Below, piece after piece: positions 56,291-64,000 of a stretch of DNA of 64,000 bases. The notes below the pieces were generated by a model. It saw only the letters and a program-made list of their open reading frames with translations, ran no database searches and was not told the DNA's origin. Within the stretch, counting starts at the first letter, position 1. Every line of letters begins with the position of its first letter. The DNA comes from Lithobates sylvaticus. Taxonomy: Eukaryota; Chordata; Amphibia; Anura; Ranidae. The DNA is taken from assembly GCA_028564925.1 (NCBI GenBank), contig CM053029.1:35332026-35396025 (forward strand). The letters run 5' to 3'. A program made the position numbers and the translations under genes.

Positions 56291-57601
56291 TCTCTGCCAT
56301 TTTAGCACCTCAAGAAATGAAATAGGCAGTCATAAATTAAAAGCGGTGTAAATTCCAGAAAATGTACTCTAGTTTGTAGACGCTATAACTTTTGCGCAAA
56401 CCAATAAATATACGCTTATTGGCATTTTTTTTTACTAAAGACATGTGGCTGAATACATTTTGGCCCAAATGTTTGACTAAAATTGAGTTTATTAGATTTT
56501 TTTTATAACAAAAAGTAGAAAATCTCTTTTTTTTTCAAAATTTTCGCTCTTTTTCCGTTTATATCTCAAAAAATAAAAATCACAGAGGCAATCAAATACC
56601 ATCAAAAGAAAGCTCTATTTGTGGGAAGAAAAGGACGCAAATTTCGTTTGGTTACAAAATTGCATGACCGCGCAATTACCAGTTAAAGTAGTGCAGTGCG
56701 AAATTGAAAAAAGACCTCTGGTCCTTTGGCTGCCAAATGGTCCGGGGCTGAAGTGGTTAATTAACACCAGATGTTCCCTCTAACTAGAATCACTCTAAGG
56801 ACGTTTAACCCTTTCAACGCTGAAAATACACTACATGTGTTTATAAAAATCGATGTGTAAATAAATATCTCATCTTGATATGATAACCATATCTTGTCAC
56901 ATAAAAATGATATATAAAAACTGCAATATCTGATGTATAAAATTATATCATCAGTAGTCAAAAAATAAAAAAGTACATTGTTTTTAGAATTTCCTCTTAT
57001 CAGAGGTTCTCTTGAGAATTTTTCTTCTTCCTGCACTCTGTAAAATTGAAAAAACGTTATTGAACATAGAAAGACAACAATAATTATAAACAAATGAATC
57101 TCTTTTGTCAATCCTTCTCCCAGAACTGATATTCTTAAATTTCAAGATTTTGTTTTCATCTGGAAGGTCTAGAAATATTAAATTTCTTTCTTTTGGTGAC
57201 TTACAAGTCAGATCCTAAAAAAGAATGCAGTATCATTATTGAGAATTTAAATAAATGCAAAATATACCTTAATTTACTTATTCTTTTTACATACCAAAAT
57301 TCTAATATTTTATTATGACATACAAAACATGTTTTAATAATAACATTTCTAATTACCTTACTTTGCTCTATTTTCCTTAAACTGACCTATACTCCTTGAT
57401 TTATTATTCTGTGTATTTAAACTATAACAGGACGCAATTTCTCTTTTTTTTGTCATGATATAAAACCTTGTTTTCATAAACAAAAGATAAGGTTTTAAAT
57501 CAACCGTAAAAGACAAAAGCAAAACTATATATTGAATCACTTCGCCTCTTTTAATATTTCAGAGTAATGCGTGCTGTACTGTACTTCTAGCATTTTTCAA
57601 T

Positions 57602-60600
57602 TCAGCATTTTCTGTAAAATTTTTGCTGAATAGCATAACCATTCTTTGGGTAACACATACCTATTGGTAAATTCTTAATAGCATTAACAAATCCTGGCTC
57701 AAAACATCTCTCAGCACTTGTTCTAACAATACCATTTACAGGCTTTCTGAATACATTTAACTGAGAATATTCTGTTACCACATCTACCTGTATGGGTTTA
57801 GATTGTAAAGTTTTAAAAAATGGGCAATATTTGTCATATAATTCTCCTGAATAAATTCTCTTTAAAAGAATTTGTAATGACGGATAAGGTGTCTGTAATA
57901 TGATCCTACTAGATCTCACAATATTTTCTGTTACTTTGACTGCAAAATAAACACTTAACAATTGCTTCATATTTGTGTCAAAAGTCTTTTCCATATTTGT
58001 CAAACCTCTGTAGAAAAAAACTACTATTTCCAGTTCACCATCTTTTACCTGAGACAAAATCACTGATATGGAATTCTCAGATACCTTAGTAGACATTAGA
58101 ACAGGTGTAGGTATTCCAATTTTGATTGTATGCAATGAGACAGCATTCTGCAAATCTTTTTTCAACATTTTAAAGGCATTTGTCTGGATTTGATTCCATT
58201 GATCAAACACAACATCTTTTTGTTTCAAGAAATCCATTAATGGTTTAATTTTATCATCATATTCCTGTAAAAAAACTCTTTGCAATAATTAGACATGTGC
58301 ACAACAAAAAAATTTGTTTATTTTTGTTTAGTTTTTTTCGTTTCCGTTGATTCGTAACGATTCGTACATTCGTAAGTCGTCGGTGTTCAGATTCGTAACG
58401 ATTCGTACATTCATAAGTCGTCGGTGTTCGGATTCGTAACGATTCGTACATTCGTAAGAGTTATTTTTTCGTCGATTCGTTTTTTCGTTAGTTAAATTTT
58501 CGGACGCATTCGTATTTATTCGTACATTCGTAACATTCGTAGATTCGTAATCGGAGCATAATTCATAACTTTATGTAATGTGTATGCTATTATTACATTT
58601 GAATAATTTACGAATCGAAAAAAAAAAGTTACGAATCGAAAAAAAAAAGTTACGAATCGAAAAAAAAGTTACGAATGTACGAATTTTTTTGTTCAATAGA
58701 GACACGGAAAATTACAAATCAAAAAAAAAAAAAGTTACGAATCGAAAAAAAAAGTTACGAATCGAAAAAAAAAAAAGTTACGAATCGAAAAAAAAGTTAC
58801 AAATGTACAATTTTTTTTTTTCAATCCATTCGAAGCACGTTTAGTAGCACCATTGTAAGGGAAACTGAAAATTACCAATTCAACAAAAAAAACAGTTACG
58901 AATGTACAAATTTTTTCGTTCGTTTTCGTTTTTCGGATTTTCTTCATTAGTACAATCGTTGTTTCTAATTAGTTTTTTTTCGGATTTTCGTTGTTTTTCG
59001 GATTCGTTCGATTTGAATGATTCGTTAATCGGATTCGTACGATTCGAACGATTCGTTATTCGGATTCGTACGATTCGAACGATTCGTTCATTCGTACGAA
59101 AACGAACGAACGAAAATAACGAAAAAAAACGAAAAAAAACGAAACGAATTGCACATGTCTAGCAATAATTTACTTCACTCAAAGATTGATATAATGCCTT
59201 GTAAGTTGTTGGAATTGGAATAGCAGAAATGTTTCTAACTTTTTCCTGTGATAACTGTCTCTGTCCATGACTAATTTGCATATAAAGAAAATTAACTTAA
59301 TTTTTCATTAAATAAACTGACTCTGTGTTCAATTTCAACCCTGCTGTTTGTAACAAAGTAAATAACTCCGTCAACAGAGTGACATGTTCCTCTGTATTTT
59401 GTGTAGACAGCAAAATTTTGTCCACATGCTGGAAAATACATTTTGGTCTAGAAAATTTTGATAAAACTTCCTCCAAACACTCACTAAGCCATCACTGATA
59501 TCCGATCCTGGAATTATTCTTGTGAATGCACAAGTTTCTTTATCAAAGCTGAAGGCAAGTTTATAATGACAGCTGTTTGTCAATGGTACTGAAAAATTAC
59601 TATTGGCTATTTCCAGTACTGAAAATACTTTGGCCTTGGCATCCATTTGTGACATTAAATTTAAATTAGAAACAATGGGTTTGTTATTAGTAATGCATTT
59701 ATTCAGTGATTTTACATCAACTGATATCGAATACGAATCATCAGCATTCTTCATAGGCCAAATACAATTATTTACCACTGATTGTGCCTTCTTTAATATT
59801 CCTTGCTGTAAAAAGGATTGTATAATGTCAAAAACTGGAATTATGGATTCCTGTGGCAACTTATTTTGAATTTGGGGCTTCGGGTCTCTTCCCTCAATTT
59901 CTATCTCAATATCTTTAAACAAACCTGTATCCATTTTGGTCTGACTCCAAAGACTTTTATGTGCTCTAACCGATTGTTCCAATTCGAGATTGGTTCTTGT
60001 GTGTGGCCAATTAAAATCTGAAGACATGTCAGCAACTGCTGTACAAATACTTCCAACATTAATGTACATTGAGGAATCTATTAACATAGAATCTTTCCAT
60101 ATAGTAGAATTACTTAAATCAATAATCCAATCTAATTTACTAATCACATGCATGCCTAAAATATTCTCTGTATTTTGGCAACACCATATGTCTATATTTG
60201 TTTTCAAAATTCCTGGAATCTCGAAATTCGCATCAGAAACTTTAGCTGCAACTGTTTTTTCTTTTCCGTTGAAACCAATTAAATTACATTTCGGAGAATC
60301 AATATTCACAGATAATTTGTGTTTAGTTAAACTGCGTTCAGATCCTAAATCTATTAACCATTTAGTATTCTTACCATTTAATAAACCATCTAGCCATGGC
60401 CTTCCACTTTCATCTATTAAAAGTGAAGTCACATATATTAAAATTGGAGGGGATGGAAGTAATCCATCCCTCTCATTTTCATCATTGTTTGTCATATTAA
60501 TTGAACTGTCATTAACAGTCAATGTACTGATCTGTTTGACTTCTGAGGCATAAGGCAAATCAATCAAACTATTGTTTGAAGAAGAAAGAATAAATGAATC

Positions 60601-60975
60601 AGAAATATGTTCTGTATTTTCTTCTTTCAAAGTTTTCCTTTGTGTAACATGTATTGAAATAACATTTCCTGTCTGCTCTGAAACGTTACCGTCTGTGATG
60701 TGTATCTCATCATCTCTGGGTGGGGCCTTACACGTGGCAACTCTTTGATCACCATTTTCCTTTTGTTTATCTAAAATGTGTCTACATGCTGCAGCTTTAT
60801 CTAATATTTTTGGTTTAAGCAAAACTCCATGTTCCTGTTCATATTTTATGGACCGCTTAACTGGTACCAAAGATAATTTGGGTTCAAACAAACCTTTCTG
60901 TTCTTGGTCATCAACCTTGATAAACCGCATATCTTGTACAAAAGACTTCTGCATAGAATCTGCATTAACATTCAT
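57602..60975 (-). pseudogene. Retroviral pol-like region (fossil)
   Basis: Minus-strand sequence 60975-59371 carries a protease-like area (around NTKWLIDLGS) and a reverse-transcriptase-like area (KKAQSVVNNCIWPMKN and FSVLEIANSNFSVPLT match retroviral RT order), and 58285-57602 an RNase-H/connection-like area (NMEKTFDTNMKQLLSVYFAV). It belongs to the retroviral fossil 50290-62475 and is split by a hAT-type element. It is broken in several places. Confidence 0.65.
58290..59161. mobile_element. 872-bp hAT-type element built of TTCGTA-like repeats
   Basis: The ends TAGACATGTGCA and inverted TGCACATGTCTA are exact, and GCAATAAT flanks both (58282-58289, 59162-59169), giving an 8-bp hAT-like target repeat. 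The interior is almost entirely ATTCGTA-, CGATTCGTAC- and GTTACGAATCGAAAAAA-type short repeats, forward on the left and right outer parts and inverted in the middle. Lysine-rich open frames at 58578-58950 come only from those repeats. It interrupts the retroviral pol-like region. Confidence 0.88.
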
Positions 60976-61658
60976 AGAGTCTGCATAAACATTAGTCTAT
61001 AAACTCTTGTTTGACTCTGTTTTAAACTTTACATTATTCTGTAACTCAGACAACTGAATATCCTTTTTTTGAATTGCACTCTGGAAATCATCTATTCGCT
61101 CAGACAAACATACCCGAGTCTCTATTTTACCATTTGACTTTTCAGGAACTCCTGATATCATTGTATCATAAACTTTAATCAACTTAATAAAATTCCTAAC
61201 CTGTTTGCTGAATTTCTTAAAAGTAAATTTTGACTATTGTATTTTGATATTACCTTGTAAGCATTCATTGAACATGTAACACTATAATTCATCATTTTTA
61301 ACAAACTTTGACAGAATTGTGACTAATTCACTCTCATCAGACAATTCATGAATAAGATTCATACTTACCAATGTAGGATAAACTTCATTCATGTAACACG
61401 CGTTCCCTCTCTTGGCGGGAAATGACTTCATCAAGAAACAGATTTTCTTGCACGTGCACAAACGTCTCACCTATTTTGATGTTTCTTTTTCTTCCAAGTT
61501 CAATTCAGTGATGCCGAAAATATGCTTTTTCGATTTCTTCTGAAGCTTGACTCAATAATCAATGTTTGTGTTTCAATTCCCTCTCATCAAGCGAAAGAAG
61601 AATTTATTCAAAAAAAAAGTTCAATATTCGGATAAATTGAAACTGGCAAGGCTCGCCA

Positions 61659-62475
61659 AATGTAGAAAACGAGTTATTACTATATTAATAACTATACTTC
61701 ATAATTCATATCGATGAGGAAAATTTCAAGAAAAATCCGTTCTCATGTAAAAACTCCAAAATTGATTTAATAATAAAAATAGCAAAATATTACAAAAACA
61801 GTGTTAAAATGTAGAATATAAAAATAGCATCGATAAGTGAAAATTGTATATATGTATCTTTGTGTGTGTCTGTGTGTAAGAAAGTTTGTCAGTCTCCTTT
61901 CGTGTCTCCTCGAGTCTGCCCCCAAGCACGTCTCCTTTCTGACTTTTTACAAACTTACTCCAAGTAAGTTAGCCCCCACCCTTTTCTCAAATAAAGATGG
62001 TTTCAGGCTGCTCAGAATGCCCGCGAATTTTGAATAAGCATTCTCTCTCTCACTTCATCCAACAGGATGTTGAAATACAAAACCGTAACATTCCATTGGG
62101 ATGGCAAAACTGCCTTGTTTTAAACTTTTTAACTATAAAAATACAAGTTTCCTATCTTCTAAACCAAAATACTACATATATCAGTAGATAGATTATATAC
62201 ATTTAAAATGTAATGAACTTAGTCATAATCCTAATCACAAAATATTATAATATAAAGAAATAACTTTTGTTTTTAAGATAACATACTTAAACTGTGTCTA
62301 TAGACAAGGATGTAACATAATCTCTTAAGATGGGGGGGGGGGGGGGGTGAATGGTCAATTCAATCAAAAATACAAACATATGTGAGAAGTATATAGAACT
62401 GCCCAAGAAATGTATTGAAGCTTCAAACTAATCTTTACATAAATATATGTAAAAATCTATATATATATATAGGGC
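61659..62475 (-). repeat. LTR at the right end of the retroviral fossil
   Basis: Direct repeat partner of 50290-51043. On the minus strand its inner end reads TTTTCTACA followed by the primer-binding-like TTTGGCGAGCC. The outer end is near the (AT)n at 62460-62471. It is the 5' LTR of the minus-strand element. Confidence 0.75.
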
Positions 62476-62860
62476 ACAAATGTACAATATTACTGCAATT
62501 CAAACAATTCACGCATAATTTATGAAACTATGCCTTTCCAAAGTAAACTTTAAGGTTTTGTGCTGATGCCCAGAAATATTACACTGTTTTGTTGTTTTTT
62601 TTTCCAAAAAAAGGCCTTTAAGAAGGAAACGTTAAAAAATTGCAGTCAGCAACAATTAGGAAATATGCCCTTTAAAAACCAAACATTCAGACCATAATGG
62701 CAGTAAATAGTGTATGTGGAGAAGCTGTAAAGTACCAGCAGGATAAACATCAACAATCAGCAACATTAGGATGTAAAAATCCTTCCGTTCCCCCACCCCC
62801 AAATCCCTAAACATGATCAGAAAATTTAATGAAAAATACCTCTTTTGAAGCAATCGTACA
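62476..62860. other. Unassigned stretch
   Basis: No gene or complete element recognised. A T-run and A-run lie near 62590. Confidence 0.25.
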
Positions 62861-63207
62861 ATAATCTGATCGTTAGTACACAGCTTTCGAGAGCCAATCA
62901 CAACACTTCATCCGATAATATCCAAAGGGACAAACACAAAAAACTTTCTCCTACGATACCAGATCGTACGATTTTCATTTAATCAGTACAATATTCATCC
63001 GAAAAAAATTGGAAGAGCGAGAACACACATGCTCGGAAACGAAAGAATACATTATAATACAATAAAACACATTACATCACTTTTGAAGTTGTATTCTGTC
63101 ACAGAATTTTCTCAAATTTGGTAACCTCTTCCTTTTAGATATGAGACTAGCATGCAAAAAAAAACCAGACGATCACCTGTCCGATATTCTCATTGTGTGT
63201 ACGAGGC
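62861..63207. mobile_element. Harbinger-type MITE, right end certain, left end unclear
   Basis: The right end CATTGTGTGTACGAGGC followed by TTA (63208-63210) matches the family terminus. Inside are GATCGTACGATTTTC and GATTGTACG-type words that may pair as a foldback. The left terminus could not be fixed; a degraded ATCGTTAGTACACAG near 62870 may be part of it. Confidence 0.5.
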
Positions 63208-63301
63208 TTAAGATATATAGCATTTTGCTACCCAAAGGGCATTCAGTAGGGGCCTACATTTACAGTAAGACACTATTTCCTACAGGCCCTACACTAGTCT
63301 G

Positions 63302-64000
63302 TAGGGATGGGCGAACGGTTCGGCCCGAGCATTAATTTGGGCTGAACATTTGCCTGTTCAGCCGTTCGTCGAACACCCAAATTTGCAGGGTGTTCGCTGG
63401 GTGTTTTCCCCCTGATAAACACCCTGCGGTGCTGCACATTGCATTCTGGGCCACGATTGGGCAAAGCTTTGCCTAATCAGGGAGCAGTGTAAGCTGGTTG
63501 TTAAGGAGCAGGGCCAGGAAGCCGACCGCCACGTCCTTAACAATGGATGAGTCATCAGCTGTCAATGGGTTTCCCTGCTGACAGTTGAATTAAAAAAAAG
63601 TGCTGGTAAAAAAATAAAGAATAAAAAAAAGGCGTGGGACCCCCCCCCCCCCAAAATCCATACCAGACCCTTATCCGGGCATTCAGCAGGTCAGGAAAGG
63701 GGGGAACAAGTGAGCGCCCCCCTCCTGGCCCATACCAGGCCACATGCCCTTATCGGAATTTGTAAGCCCCTTTAACAGATCCCCAGATCCCGCCCCCCCC
63801 CCCCATTTGAATGGGTATCGGGTACATTAACCAATAATAACCACAAGAATAACCACAAGAAACTGTTTTAGACAAGTCCTTTATTAAAAAATACAAAAAT
63901 AGTGCCCCTCGATGTACATCCATCGTCAATCACGTTGCCCGCCTGACCCGAAAATGTAAAAAATTTAAACCGCTCTCGTCTCTTGGGAGGTCTCCCGCTG
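63302..64000 (+). mobile_element. hAT-family copy running off the window end
   Basis: It opens TAGGGATGGGCGAACGG, the terminus of the hAT family in this window, followed by TTCGGCCCGAGC and a CTGTTCAGCCGTTCG block. Further in, GGCGTGGGACCCC, CCTTATCCGGGCATTC and CCATACCAGGCCACATGCCC match the interior of the copy at 25131. The right end lies outside the window. Open frames are proline-rich translation of the GC-rich interior. Confidence 0.72.

Larger units (their letters stand above)
51681..56756. mobile_element. 5.08 kb CCACTT-ended TTAA element
   Basis: It starts CCACTTCCCGACCGCCCC and ends GGGCTGAAGTGG, flanked by TTAA (51677-51680, 56757-56760). No transposase frame is present; its length comes from repeats: 351-361-bp tandem units (52200-53060), a Harbinger remnant (53952-53995), an A-run of about 33 (54598-54630) and a 1 kb palindrome (55240-56290). 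The right part holds the GACCGCGCAATTACCAG and AAGAAAGCTCTATTTGTGGG words shared with the shorter copies at 47.6 and 49.1 kb. It could be a composite in which several smaller elements were captured between two family ends. Confidence 0.78.
50290..62475 (-). mobile_element. Endogenous retrovirus fossil (gamma/epsilon-like or unplaced), heavily interrupted
   Basis: Two LTR-like direct repeats (50290-51043 and about 61659-62475) enclose minus-strand sequence with gag-side, protease/reverse-transcriptase and RNase-H-like parts. A primer-binding-like TTTGGCGAGCC word on the minus strand stands next to the right LTR (about 61648-61658). About 5.9 kb of the interior is later insertions: the TTAA element 51681-56756 and the hAT-type element 58290-59161. 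The remainder is AT-rich. The copy is broken in many places and looks old; the few per cent divergence between the LTRs is a rough age indicator. An integrase or env part was not recognised. Confidence 0.72.

Noticed and set aside
58578-58950. Lysine-rich repetitive open frames resembling a repeat protein
   Set aside because: They are produced by TACGAATCGAAAAAA-type microrepeats within the hAT-type element.

Overview
This window looks like repeat-rich nuclear DNA from an amphibian with a large genome, most likely a frog. The host inference rests on the mix of repeat families: a full-length L1/Tx1-group LINE, CR1 and L2 LINE pieces, a Penelope-like fragment, an Ngaro-type tyrosine-recombinase retroelement, BED-finger hAT transposons, Harbinger-type MITEs with TTA/TAA target duplications, and several TTAA-target families. 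No bacterial-style gene, rRNA, tRNA or CRISPR array was recognised. Family assignments come from reading motifs and end structures by eye; no database search was possible.

Host coding sequence is scarce. Two plus-strand pieces look like exons: 28813-28980, whose translation resembles the last luminal segment of lysosome-associated membrane (LAMP-type) glycoproteins, and 42063-42147, a signal-peptide exon with a strong splice donor. Both end in phase 1. They may belong to two neighbouring genes or to nothing expressed; the link between them is speculation.

Layout. 1-2920: diverged non-coding repeats. 2937-10907: a young, full-length L1-group LINE with both ORFs open and a 16-18 bp target duplication. 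11086-12511: a decayed CR1 3' half. 14150-14655: a Penelope-like RT piece, cut by a 5.69 kb hAT element (14677-20364) that has 11 bp inverted ends and an exact 8 bp target duplication; a TTAA MITE sits inside the hAT. 21.1-27.2 kb: hAT fragments, Harbinger MITEs, an L1 3' piece and an inverted L2. 27429-28431 and 38579-39636: two copies of a roughly 1 kb TGTAG-ended element. 31510-32352: a 38-bp minisatellite. 32630-37890: two convergent Ngaro-type fragments. 39742-42060: a 5'-truncated LINE insertion, a long-TIR foldback element and a 144-bp duplication just before the signal-peptide exon. 42480-44100: a LINE fragment in which one coding segment has expanded into about eleven 60-bp tandem copies. 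44349-46225: a foldback Harbinger element. 46375-47095: an L2 3' end. 47581-49997: two short CCACTT/TTAA elements. 50290-62475: a broken minus-strand endogenous retrovirus enlarged by a 5.1 kb TTAA element (with a 1 kb palindrome and a 44-bp MITE remnant inside) and by a hAT-type element made of TTCGTA-like repeats. 63302-end: the start of another hAT-family copy.

The nesting gives relative ages: LAMP-like exon, CR1, L2, Penelope and retrovirus sequences are hosts or old fossils; hAT, TTAA and Harbinger MITEs entered later; the L1 at 2.9-10.9 kb and the short LINE insertion at 39.8-40.3 kb look youngest because their target duplications are still identical.
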